DNA of 64,000 nt, taken from NCBI GenBank assembly GCA_018402565.1, contig JAGYIQ010000007.1, positions 1-64,000 of the forward strand, in the 5' to 3' direction. Numbering within the stretch: the stretch's first letter is position 1; each line of letters starts with the position of its first letter. Both the position numbers and the translations under genes were made by a program. Under the pieces are notes generated by a model that was not told the origin of the DNA, ran no database searches, and worked only from the letters and a program-made list of their open reading frames with translations. Source of the stretch: Pirellulaceae bacterium (lineage in GTDB: Bacteria > Planctomycetota > Planctomycetia > Pirellulales > Pirellulaceae). Positions 28,084 through 38,323 of the stretch are shown in pieces.

Positions 28084-30217
28084 ATTGATGGGGTGGTCGC
28101 TGGAATTGCCGTCGAACTGGGGCTGCCACCCGCGCAAATTCGGGCGGCCGTGGAATTGATGGCGGCGGGGAACACGATTCCCTTTATCGCTCGCTATCGC
28201 AAAGAGGCGACCCAGGGCTGGACGAGATCGCTCTGCGGGCCATTGAAGATGCGTGGAGAAGTTTCAGGCCCTGGCCGCTCGGCGGGCCACGGTGCTCAAG
28301 TCGCTGCAAGAGCAGGGCGTGCTGACCGAAGACTTGCAGAGCCAAAATCGTGGCTTGTCGGGAGCTGGCGGCACTGGAGGCCCTGTACCTGCCCTTCAAG
28401 CCCAAACGCCGTACGCGAGCGATGGTCGCGCGAGAGCTGGGCTTGCAGCCGCTGGCGGATCTGCTACTGCGGCAAGAGCGGCTGGGTCGCTCCAAACAGG
28501 CCACCCTGCAGGCCTTTGTCGATCCCGAGCGAGGTGCCGGATGCGGCGGCCGCTTGGCGAGGCGCGGCCGATATCGTCGCCGAACATTGGGCCGATCAGC
28601 CCACGATCCGCGAGTGGGCGGTGGATCAGGCCCAGCGGTTTGGACGGGTTTACTCCAAGCTGAAGCGCGGGCAGACCGACGCGGACAGCAAGTTTGAGCT
28701 GTATCACGATCATCACGAGCCGGTTCGCAAAGTGCCGTCCCACCGATTGTTGGCGATGTGGCGGCCAGACCGAAGGGTTGCTCCGCGTCGGGTTGGAATT
28801 GAGGATGATCCGTTGTTGGGGCACCTCCAGCGTCAGTTGCAATTGGTGCCGTCCTTTGAGTTTCACCGCGAGTTGATCGGCGTGGTGGAAGACTGTTGGC
28901 GGCGGCTGTTATTGCCGGCGACCGAATCCACTGTCCTGCAAGCGTTGAAGGAGCGAGCGGATGCGGAGGCGATCGCCGTGTTCGGCAAGAACTTGCGCGA
29001 GTTGTTGCTGACGCCGCCGGCCGGCCAACGCGTGACCCTGGGGATCGACCCCGGCTTTCGCACGGGTTGCAAGGTGGCGGTGGTCGATGCGACCGGTAAG
29101 TTCTTGGAGAACGCGACGATCTATCCGACGCCGCCGCAGAAGGATACTGCGACGGCCGAACGGGTGTTGCTGGGGTTGATCCGCAAGCACTCGGTGCAGA
29201 TGATCGCGATCGGCAACGGCACGGCCTCGCGGGAAACCGATGCGTTTGTCAGCGATCTGCTGCGCCGCCATTCGTTGTCCTTGACCAAGGTCATGGTCAG
29301 CGAGGCGGGGGCATCGGTGTATTCGGCCAGCGAGTTGGCGGCGCGGGAGTTCCCGCAGTTGGACCTGACGATCCGCGGCGCGATCAGCATGCGCGGCGCT
29401 TGCAGGATCCGTTGGCCGAGTTGGTCAAGACGGATCCCAAGTCGATCGGGGTGGGCCAGTACCAGCACGACGTGAACCAGACTCAATTGCGGAAGTGTTT
29501 GGATCGAGTGGTCGAATCCTGCGTGAATCAGGTTGGTGTCGATTTGAATTCCGCCAGTGCTCCGCTGTTATCTTATGTCGCGGGCATCGGGCCGAAGTTG
29601 GCCGAGAGCATTGTCGAGTATCGCGACGTGAACGGGCAATTCACCAGTCGGCGGCAGCTGTTGTCGGTCGCTAAATTGGGTAAAAAGGCCTTTGAACAAG
29701 CGGCGGGTTTCTTGCGAATTCGTCAGGGGACGCAACCGTTGGACAATTCGGCGGTGCATCCGGAACGGTATCCTTTGGTGGAGCAGATGGCGCGGGCCCA
29801 GGGGGTGGCGGTGGCTGAATTGGTCGGGAATGCGGCCGTTGTTGGAAAGATCTCGCTCAGTCGTTCGTCAGCCCGGAGGCCGGTTTGCCGACGATTACTG
29901 ATATTTTAGCAGAGCTGATTAAGCCCGGCCGCGACCCACGGCAAGAATTTCAGGCGGTGCAGTTCGATGAGACGATCCAGTCGTTGGAGGATCTGCGTGA
30001 GGGCCTGATTTTGGAGGGCGTGATTACGAATGTGACGCATTTTGGTGCTTTTGTGGATATTGGCGTGCATCAGGACGCGCTGATTCATATTTCACAGTTA
30101 TCGCACGAATTTGTGCGTGACCCCACGAGGTCAAAGCGCGTGGGCCAGTTGGTGCAGGTCAAGGTCATGGAAGTGGATGTGGAGCGGCGGCGAATTTCTG
30201 TGACCAGAAAATTTTAG
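28084..30217 (+). pseudogene. tex: Tex family transcription accessory/RNA-binding protein, several frameshifts
   Basis: Tex is a widely conserved nucleic-acid-binding protein. The N-terminal part IAVELGLPPAQIRAAVELM...GNTIPFIARYRKEAT is unmistakable. Frames then change near 28225, 28345, 28535, 28765, 29395 and 29870. Later landmarks are the YqgF-like TLGIDPGFRTGCKVAVVD, helix-hairpin-helix text SYVAGIGPKLAESIVEYR, and a C-terminal S1 domain (EGVITNVTHFGAFVDIGVHQDALIHIS) ending RRRISVTRKF. Every expected domain is present in order at full length (about 710 residues), and the pieces contain no in-frame stops. The exact start is unclear. It converges on radC with a 4-base overlap. Confidence 0.9.
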
Positions 30218-31306
30218 CACGCTTGAGGTGGCGGTCCTACATTTGGCCGACGGGCGCGGAGGCTGAGGGCGTTGGGGTTGCCCAGGATAATGTGGTCCAG
30301 CACCTTGATGCCAATGTGTTCGCCGGCTTGGACCAAGCGTTCGGTCACGGCCAGGTCCGCGCGACTGGGGTGGGGTCGCCGGAGGGATGGTTGTGGACCA
30401 AGAGGATCACGGCGGCGGCATCGCGGATGGCCGCGCGAAAGACTTCGCGGGGATGCACTAAGCTGGAGTCCAGTGTCCCGACGGTGATTTGGTGCGTGTT
30501 GATGACTTGGTTTTTGGTATCCAGAGTCACGATATGGAACTCTTCTTGTTTGCGGTCCTCGGCTAGGCGGCGGAAGCTCTGTTGGCAGAAGTCGATGGCT
30601 TCTTGGGTGCTGTTGATGCGGAGTCGGGGTTGCATGCCAGCGAGAGCGGCGATGCGTCGTCCCAGTTCGATGCCGGCCATGATCTGGCAATAGGCGGTGA
30701 CATCGATCGCCGAGCTGAGTGACTTGAGTTCCAATCGTCCGGCGGAGGGGAGGCGATCGAGCCGCTGTTGGAAGTGTCGCGCCAATTTCTCACCGGCGTC
30801 GACGGCCGACTCGCCGGGGCGACCACTGCGAATCAAGATGGCCAATAACTCGGCCAGACGCAGTTCCTCGACGCCGACGCTCACCAGCCGCTCCCGCGGG
30901 CGATCCTGTTGCGGTTGGTTCTTGACTTGGGAGCCGAGAAGTTTGTCGTCGAGCCAGCGTTGTGGGCAGAACGGGCCGCGGCTGCGGTTCCAGCAGAAGG
31001 CTTCGGCGCCATCGTGGCGAATCAGCCAACCTTGTTGGACCAGTTCATTGATCAACCGAGTGACGAAACTGGGCAATTCTGGCCGCACGGCCTCCTTGAT
31101 CTGCTCCAGCTCAAATTGGGTTTGTTCGGCCACGAACTGGATGACGGGCAAATAGCGGCGGTAAGCGCTCGTTGACCGAACTGCGGGCGTCTCGGCGACG
31201 GACTCCAGTTTAGCGGAGTCCAGAAGTGGGGTTCCGGGGCCGGATTCTCGCCGGTCGGGTGCGGTTGTGGATCGTCGGGTTGGCAGTCATCGACAGGTGC
31301 TGGCAT
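30214..31306 (-). pseudogene. radC: RadC-like JAB-domain protein with N-terminal winged-helix part, frameshifted
   Basis: RadC-family JAMM/MPN+ protein, historically named for DNA repair but of uncertain function. ERLVSVGVEELRLAELLAILIRSG is the HhH-like part. EEFHIVTLDTKNQVINTHQITVGTLDSSLVHPREVFR leads to the metal motif HNHPSGDPTP. The frame then breaks near 30365 and resumes as SRADLAVTERLVQAGEHIGIKVLDHIILG, which supplies the last metal-binding Asp. The first 90 residues form a winged-helix-like domain (FVTRLINELVQQGWLIRHDG), not usual in short RadC. AGGAG before the ATG at 31306 supports that start, but a further shift near 31230 is needed to join it to the main frame. Confidence 0.85.
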
Positions 31307-31505
31307 GAGAGATCTCCTAGAAGTTTGCCAAGATAAGCCTCGGCGGGCGCGATTCAACCTACCGAGGCAGGTTTCCCAAGAATTTGGCTGGGTTATAATT
31401 GACACCGCTGGAATCCAGCAGCCAAACAGGCAAGTTGCATGTTCGGTTGACCCGGTCCTTTGACTTGCGTGGTCGACGAGCGGATCAAATAAGGATGGAG
31501 AGCTG

Positions 31506-33324
31506 ATGAGTAAGTCGCGTGTAGGTATGGCTGGGCGAGGGGTCCGGGAACCGCTGTTGGGCGGCGAGCCTGGCGGTGATGTTGCCCTGGGGGCTGTCGT
31601 TTTGGCAGTCGAACCGGTCGCGGCAAGGATCGAGCCTCCGTCCATCAACCAGGACGAAGCCAAGCAAGACGAAGCCAAGCAAGACGAACAAGCAAGACGA
31701 AGCGAAGCAAGACGGCACCGCGGACTTTGAGAAGGCCACTGAGTTAAAGATCAACGCTCGGCGTCCGATCGACTTTGATCAGGTGGTGCAGTTGTGCGAG
31801 TCGGCCATCAAGAAGGGGTTGGATCCGGCCACCGAGTCATTCTGTCGTCGCTTGATGTTGGATTCGTTGTTGGAGTACGCGGTTGTCTAGCGGTCGGATA
31901 TTGGTGCCCAACCGCGATGCTCGGTGGCGTTTTTGCGGGGCGAGCTGCCCAAGCGACTGGTCAAAGCCGTTGAGATCGCCCCGGATTCGGCGGAGGCCTG
32001 GACCTTGATCGCCAAGTTGAACGTGCTGGAAAATGGGGATCGCGACCAAGGTTTGGGTGCGGTTGAGAAATTGATTGATTTGTCCAGTAGCAACAAATCG
32101 CAGTTGGCTGAGGCCCTGTTGTTGCGGGGCTGGCTATGCCGAGAACGACGAGCAGCGTTTGGAGGATTTGAGTCAGGCTGTCGAAGTGGATCCAAGCAAC
32201 TTGGAAGCCCGCCGTGCTCGGGCGATGTACTACATGCTCAAGGATGCCAATGACGAGGCGCTGGCGGACTTCGAGGCGATGTTGGCGATCCAGCCGGAAG
32301 ACATCAACAACCGCTTGATGTTGGCCGAAGTATTGATGCGAGCCGATCAGTTGGATCGTGCGTTGGAGATGTTGCAGGCTGTCGAAGCTCCCCGCGTGAT
32401 TTCCGTGGCAAGCTACTGATGGCTCAGATTCATTTTCGTCAGCAGGCATACGAGAAGTGCCTGGAGAACGCCGATCAGGTATTGGCGATTGTGGGAGACT
32501 TCCCGGACGCGATCAATCTGCGGATCTTGTCGCTGTTGCAATTGGACCGGAACGAAGAAGCTTTAGAGGCAGCGGAGTCCTTGGTTGGCAGCAACCCGGG
32601 CCTGACCCAGGGTTATTGGCTGCGGAGCATTGCTTATTCGTCGCTTGATCGCTACGACGAAGCGATCAAGGACTTGCAGTTATTGGTGGACAATGTGCCG
32701 GAGAGTCCGCTGTTTAAGCTGCAATTGGGGAATCTGTACAACGCGTCGGATCGTCCGCGGGCCGCTTTGAAGTTGTTCAACGAAATTTACGAGGATGATC
32801 CCGACTACGAGGGCCTGTATCGTTCGCGCGGTGATGCGTACTTGAGTACGGGTCAGCACGCGGAAGCGGTGGCCGACTACGAACGCGAGTTGGCCAAGAA
32901 CCCGGACGATACGGGGACGCTCAATAACTTGGCATGGGTCTTGGCGACGTCCCCCAAGGACGACGTTCGCAACGGAGCTCGCTCGTTGGAGTTGGGCCTG
33001 AAGGCGGCGGAGTTGACCGAGTACAAGCAGGCTCACATTCTCTCGACCTTGGCGTCGGGTTACGCGGAGACCGGCGACTTTGACAAGGCTCGCGAGTGGA
33101 TTGCCAAGGCGGTCGGAATCGCCGAGGCCGAGCAAGCCAAGAATTTGGACAGCTTGAAGAAAGAAGCTGCTTCTTATGAGAAAAGCGAGCCATGGCGAGA
33201 GTTGGAAGTGAAAGAGGAAGCTCCGCTGGAGGAGTCCAACCCGCGCCAACGCCGTCGACCTCGCTCGGAACAACGCAGTACCGACGACGATTTTAGTTGT
33301 CGTTTCCGGTTCTGTGGTCGCTGA
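31506..33324 (+). pseudogene. tetratricopeptide-repeat protein, frameshifted
   Basis: The N-terminal 60 residues contain a hydrophobic stretch (GGDVALGAVVLAVEPVAA) that may be a signal or anchor, then a DEAKQ pentapeptide repeated. TPR units follow: RPIDFDQVVQLCESAIKKG, KAVEIAPDSAEAWTLIAKL, QAVEVDPSNLEARRARAMY, AIQPEDINNRLMLAEVL, and from 32419 an unbroken frame with six or more units. Shifts occur near 31700, 31890, 32140 and 32400. The C-terminus is basic (RRRPRSEQRSTDDD). Such proteins scaffold other proteins; no catalytic domain is visible. Divergent to radC. A TATAAT at 31392-31397 could be part of its promoter. Confidence 0.8.
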
Positions 33325-33370
33325 TAGCCGCCCACCTTTCCCACTGACTCGTGTTTTAGGATAACGTGAA

Positions 33371-34962
33371 ATGAGACATGTCCACCGCTGGCGTTGGTTT
33401 GTTTGGACCTGCGTGCTGTGCCTGTTGCCAACCTCAGGCGTGACGTGGGCCGATGACCCCGCGCCGCGTTCGGTCGATGAATTAGCCCAAGAATTCAAGT
33501 TGCCACCCGAGCAAGTTGAAGTCTTGCTGCGGATCGTTGAAGAGGGTAAAGAACGCAGCCAAGTTATGGATCATCTGAGCCATATTTGTTTGGAGATTGG
33601 GCCGCGATTGACTGGCTCGGCGCGGTTGGAGACAGCCAATCGCTGGGCTGCCGAACGGTTTGAATCGTTTGGCCTGAAGAATGCTCATGTCCGCCAATGG
33701 GGTGAGTTGCCCGTGCGTTTTGATCGTGGACCTTCTACCGGTGAGATGCTCAAGCCGGTGGAACGCAAGTTCGAATTCACGACTCGCAGCTGGTCGGCCG
33801 GTACCAACGGACCGGTCGAGGGAGTGGTGTTACGGGAACCGCAAACGGAGGAAGAATTCGCCGCCATCGCCGATCGATTGACCGGGGCTTGGATCCTGCG
33901 TCCTTCGGCCACTCGCCAGAACGCGTTCGGCGACCGACTGATCAACGCGGGCATCGCCGGCATCATTACGACCTCGGCGGACGAGTTGGTGCGGACCGGT
34001 GGCGTGAGCGGGATCATGCAGTTGGATTTTGATAACCCGCCCGCCGGCGTGAGTGTGCTGGTGCGTCGCTCGGACTACGATGCGATCAATAGTCGCTTGA
34101 CGGATGGTGAGGAAGTGGTCGTACGGTTCGATTTGCAACATCATTTTGAACGTGGGCCGATTCCCCTGTACAACACGATCGCCGAGATTCCCGGCCGAGA
34201 ACTGCCGGATGAGGTGGTGATCATCTCCGGACACTTGGACAGCTGGGATGGACCGGGCTCGCAGGGGACGGTGGATAACGGGACGGGTTCCAGCGTGGCG
34301 ATCGAGGCCGCAAGGATTCTGGCGGCGATTGGCGTTCAACCCAAGCGAACCATCCGCTTCATTCTGTGGACCGGCGAAGAGCAAGGGTTGCTGGGCTCGC
34401 GTGCTTACGTCGATAGTCTGAGCGAGGAAGAACGAGCGAAGATTTCTGCTGTTTTTGTCGATGACAGTGGCACCAATCAACAGTCGTCGCTCAGCGGTGT
34501 GACGGTGATGGAGCCCATGCTGAGACAAGCGATTGCTCCGATGAACTACGCTTTCCCGACGCGCGCTGGAGTTGAACATCAGCGAGACCATGCCGCGGGG
34601 TGGGGCCAGCGATCATGCCTCGTTCAATCGCGTTGGTGTGCCCGGGTTCTTCTGGGGCAAAACGGGTCGAGCGTTTTATCGCTATGCCTGGCATACGCAG
34701 AACGATAAGATCGACCAGGCCATCCCCGAGTACCTGATCAAGAACGCCACCGTGTCGGCGATCGCCGCCTATGTGTTGGCCGAGGCGGATACTCTCCTGC
34801 CGCGACCGGAACCGGCTGCCGAGGGCGAAGGCCGAGGCGGAACCCGGTCCGCGACGACAACGCGGCCGACGCCAAGAGCAGTCCGGAGGCGAGGGCGGCG
34901 GGACCGGAACCGCGACGAACTCAACCGTATCCGAGACGGCTGGGAGTCGTGGCGGCAACTAG
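33371..34962 (+). pseudogene. secreted M28-family zinc aminopeptidase with PA domain, frameshifted near the 3' end
   Basis: A signal peptide (WFVWTCVLCLLPTSGVTWA) is followed by a PA-domain-like insert and the M28 peptidase core. Metal ligands are visible: H and D in ISGHLDSWDGPGSQGTVDNGTG, the Glu pair in WTGEEQGLLGS, D in VFVDDSGTN, and, after a frameshift near 34565, the last His in GASDHASFNRVGVPGFFW. A second shift near 34830 would extend a basic, low-complexity C-terminal tail to 34962. An AGGA box precedes the ATG at 33371. It should act in the periplasm or cell surface on peptides. It directly follows the TPR gene on the same strand. Confidence 0.88.
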
Positions 34963-35384
34963 TGCCCTGTAAGCACCCAGCGGCAGGCTCGACAGAGAAC
35001 GGTCAACCGACAGCGGGGCTGGGCGAAACGCCCAGCCCCGTAGTGCTGTGGGGTGCCCCAACCGGCTTTTTGAGGGCTGCCCGAGTTGACTGTCATCGAA
35101 GTGAGTGGTGGTGACATCGTTTTGATGACGCTTGAGGGGCAGTAGTTCCGGTTGGAATTATTTTTGGCTGGAAACGTTCGCAGGGCGAGCTCCACTGCAG
35201 TGGCTTAACAGGGACTTTTCCCATGTTTCTAGGCGGCAGTTGTTGGCCCAGGCGGCTTTTGGCTTGCGACTTGGCCGCCGATTTGCACTGGTATGGAGAG
35301 GCGGTGACATGGCCCCAGGCCGGGTCCCGCGGCGGAGGGTGGCCTGCCTTCCCAGCTCAGCATCTTTTCGCGAGGTAAACGCCG
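34963..35384. other. intergenic region with a strong hairpin
   Basis: No gene recognised. It carries the 11-bp-stem hairpin at 35015-35039 downstream of the peptidase gene and otherwise unique sequence. Confidence 0.5.
35015..35039 (+). terminator. perfect 11-bp hairpin without a T tract
   Basis: GGGGCTGGGCG at 35015-35025, loop AAA, CGCCCAGCCCC at 35029-35039. It lies about 50 bases after the M28 peptidase gene. The lack of a T run means it could be an RNA-stabilising hairpin or repeat element and not a terminator. Confidence 0.5.
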
Positions 35385-38083
35385 ATGTCCAGCAACCGAT
35401 CACTGACTCGAGGGGCCATGTTCTTAGTATCCGCCGGGATAAGCGGCTTGGTAGGTTTGGGGACGCTGGCCAACGCGGCGATTCAGGAACGCCTTCCCGA
35501 TCTGCAACTACCGCCGCAGGAGCCAATCCCCTTGGTGATCCCGGACAACGGCAATGAGTTTGGCCAGCCGTTGTTGCGTGGGCCGGTCCATGAGGCGTTT
35601 GCCGAGTTGTATCAAGCGGAGCCAAATCCGGGCGTGATTATCACGCAACGACCGCCGGAGCTGATTGACGAGTCACCGCCGGAAGTTCAGCCCATGGGCC
35701 GGAATATCGAGTGGATCTCGGGTTATTGGGCTTTTGACGATCAGGGTGAGGAGTTTTTGTGGGTGAGTGGCGTTTGGCGTGAGATCCCGCCGGGTTTCGC
35801 TGGCTGCCGGGTTACTGGTTGGAGCTAGAGAATCAGCAGGGCTATCAATGGGTCTCCGGAACTTGGTTGCCGGAAACATCGAATGAGGTCCAGTACTTGC
35901 CGGATGCGCTGCCGGCGACTCTGGAGCGAGGCCCCGTCGGTGTGGCTCCTTCGCTCAATCACATTTGGGTGCCGGGCAACTGGCTGTGGCAGGAGCGGCA
36001 GTACGCATGGCGACCGGGCTTCTGGTCGGCTGGGCATGTGGATTGGGTTTGGATCCCCGCTCGCTATCAGTGGACCCCGCGGGGCTTCCTGTTCTGTCGT
36101 GGTTACTGGGACTACCCATTGGTGCGTCGCGGCACGCTGTTCTCGCCGTACCGTTTCCATCGTCCCTTCTTCGCTCAGCCGCGCGCTGTTTACACCACGA
36201 GTCGTGATCGCGGTGGATGTGTTGCCACGGCACATGTGGGTGCGGCCTCGCCACGGTCATTATTACTTCGGAGACTTCTACGATGGCTTTGCGGGGCATG
36301 GGTTTGTGCCCTGGCATCACTGGGCCGTTGGACGCGTCCCGGCGTGAACATCAATCTGAACTTCGGCAATCCACGTGATTTTTTACTGCGGCTTTGATCC
36401 GTTGTTCCATCACGTGAGTCGGACCACCGTGATCAACAACATCAATGTGACCAACATCCGAGTCAACCAAGTCAACCAACAGTTCAACTACTTCAATCAG
36501 TTCAACCAAAACTTTACCTCGCTGCAGACCTTCGCCGATCAGCGACCGGGTCGAGAACTGGGGAAAGTCAGTCGTCGTGGTGATGTCTCAGGAAGTGGGA
36601 ACTGCGTGAGAGCGCGACTGGGGTTGTCCCTGGATGACCATGTCCAGTCGGTGGGGCGAGAAGCGTTTCACCGAAGTTCGCGACCAACAACGTCGCGTCC
36701 GGCTGGAAGAGTTGACCCAGACGCGTGAACTGGCGACCGCACGACAGGCGATCGAACGTCGGAGCCGGGGCGCTAACCCTGTGGATCGCGGCGTGGAGAT
36801 TGCCAGCCTGCCGGCCAATCCACGCGGAGCGAACTTGCAGCGGCCGGGCCGCTCCGAAGGCTTGCCGACTGCGTCCAACAACCGACTCAACCCGCGGCCC
36901 ACCCGTGATACGACGGGCACTGACTTGCCGCCGACCAACCAATCTGGCGGGCGGCGTCCGGGTCGCTCGGAGGGCCTGCCGGCCAGTGGTGTCCCTGAGG
37001 CCGAGTGCGCCGGGATCGTCGGTCGTGAGGCGACGGGTGGTGGCCTTGGAGGGCGTGCTCCACTGGATGCGGCAGTCGATCGCTCGGGAGTTCGTCGTGC
37101 CGCGGAAGAGGCTGCGGGTGCCAATCGCCAGCGTCGATCGGCGGTGGAACAAGCTCAGGCCAGGATGGCGGAGCGATCGCCGCGCGGTAACCCCGCCGAT
37201 CGTGGCGTAGACGCCGCACAGGGCACAACTGGTCGTCGTATCGCTCCGGGAACCTCGGAAACCGAGTTGCGATCTTGGGTGGAAAACTACCAACGAGGTC
37301 AAGGCGTTGACCCCAACACCGCGCGTCGGTTGGGCGAACGACTGGTGCCACCCGGTTCACAGCGGCGAGATCGACCTCTCCGCTGAGGAACGGGCTCGTC
37401 AACGCGACACCCCTCGAGCCATCCCAGGGAATCGCGAAATGGGGGCCGGGACATCGGCGGCCGTGGTGCAGTCGGTCGAGAAGCAGGTGGCCGACCAGTC
37501 GGTGGCCGAGAAGCAGGCGGTCGGAGCAGTCGGCGGTCGAGAAACAGGCGGTCGAGCAACAGGCGGTCGGGAAACCGGCGGGCGGGGTCGACTCCTGGTC
37601 TGGGCGGTAATCCGACTTACCCGCCTGGCACGGCCAAGCCCCTCGTAGCCAACCTGCCGCAGGTCGCGGTCTGGGCTCGCAACCCGCGACGGGTCGCAAC
37701 CTGAGCAACCAACCGGCCTCGGGTCGCAGCTTGAGCAACCAACCGGCCTCGGGTCGCAACCTGAGCAACCAACCGGCCTCGGGTCGCGGCTTGAGCAACC
37801 AACCGGCCTCGGGTCGCGGCTTGAGCAACCAACCGGCAAGCGGCCCAGACCCTGGGGCGTCTGATCAGATCGGCCCGCGGTTCAGCGTCCCAGCCCCAGT
37901 CCACGCTCTGACGGCGGCCGAAGCGGAGGTGTTGGCGGCGGTCGAGGCTCTGGAGAACGAGCGGGCGGAGCCCCGGGCGGCCGTGGAGCCGGCGGCGGTG
38001 GGGTCAATCGCAGTGGGTTCGAACGCGGAGCCATTGACCGTGGAGCTTCCTCTGGTGCCGGTCGTGGTCGCGGCGGCAACTAA
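35385..38083 (+). pseudogene. YXWGXW-repeat surface protein, frameshifted
   Basis: An exported protein of about 900 residues in several frames. A signal peptide (FLVSAGISGLVGLGTLANA) is followed by repeats of the form G-Y/T-W (WISGYWAFDD, FLWVSGVWREIPPG, YQWVSGTWLPE, IWVPGNWLWQ, YAWRPGFWSAGHVDWVWIPARYQ) typical of planctomycete YXWGXW-repeat proteins. An Asn/Gln/Phe-rich part comes next (VNQVNQQFNYFNQFNQNF), then an Arg-rich charged region, the LSNQPASGRG decapeptide repeats and a Gly/Arg-rich end (GRGRGGN). Shifts lie near 35810, 36225, 36330, 36570, 37345, 37390 and 37860. The stop at 38083 is inferred from the duplicated tail at 42421. Confidence 0.8.
37698..37845 (+). repeat. five copies of a 30-bp unit coding LSNQPASGRG
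   Basis: Four full copies and one partial copy; the first two codons of the unit vary between AACCTG, AGCTTG and GGCTTG, the rest is identical. It lies within the C-terminal part of the YXWGXW protein. A single copy of the same unit marks the junction at about 42190. Confidence 0.92.
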
Positions 38084-38188
38084 CTCACGGGCTGGCTGAA
38101 GCGAGCGGGGGCAACCGGCAGCAACCCGACGGTCCATTACCGGGCCGCCGAGGGTTTGCTCCCACGTTGCCGGCGACTCTCTCAACCA

Positions 38189-38323
38189 TCACCTAACAGA
38201 GCGAGCGATCTGCAAGCGGTAAAGGGCGGTCACCGCTTCGGGATCCGCTTCTCCCGACATCCACATCACAAACCGTTGCTGACTTAAGGCCAAGTACGCG
38301 GCGGAATAACTTCCAGGGTCGAG
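38189..38323 (-). pseudogene. readthrough extension of the kinase after an in-frame stop
   Basis: Codons directly after the TAA at 38324-38326 stay in frame for 44 residues and give SYSAAYLALSQQRFVMWMSG, closely parallel to GAYLILAPEQFAIWSGSD in the first repeat of the same protein. So the ancestral gene probably ended at 38189. Confidence 0.6.

Noticed and set aside
35132..35557. 141-codon plus-strand frame overlapping the start of the YXWGXW gene
   Set aside because: Overlaps the clear signal peptide of that gene in another frame and has no features of its own.
36887..37828. 313-codon minus-strand frame with LKPRPEAGWL repeats
   Set aside because: Complement of the LSNQPASGRG repeat region of the YXWGXW gene; the repeat makes both strands open. 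The plus-strand assignment is supported by the duplicated tail ending in a natural stop.
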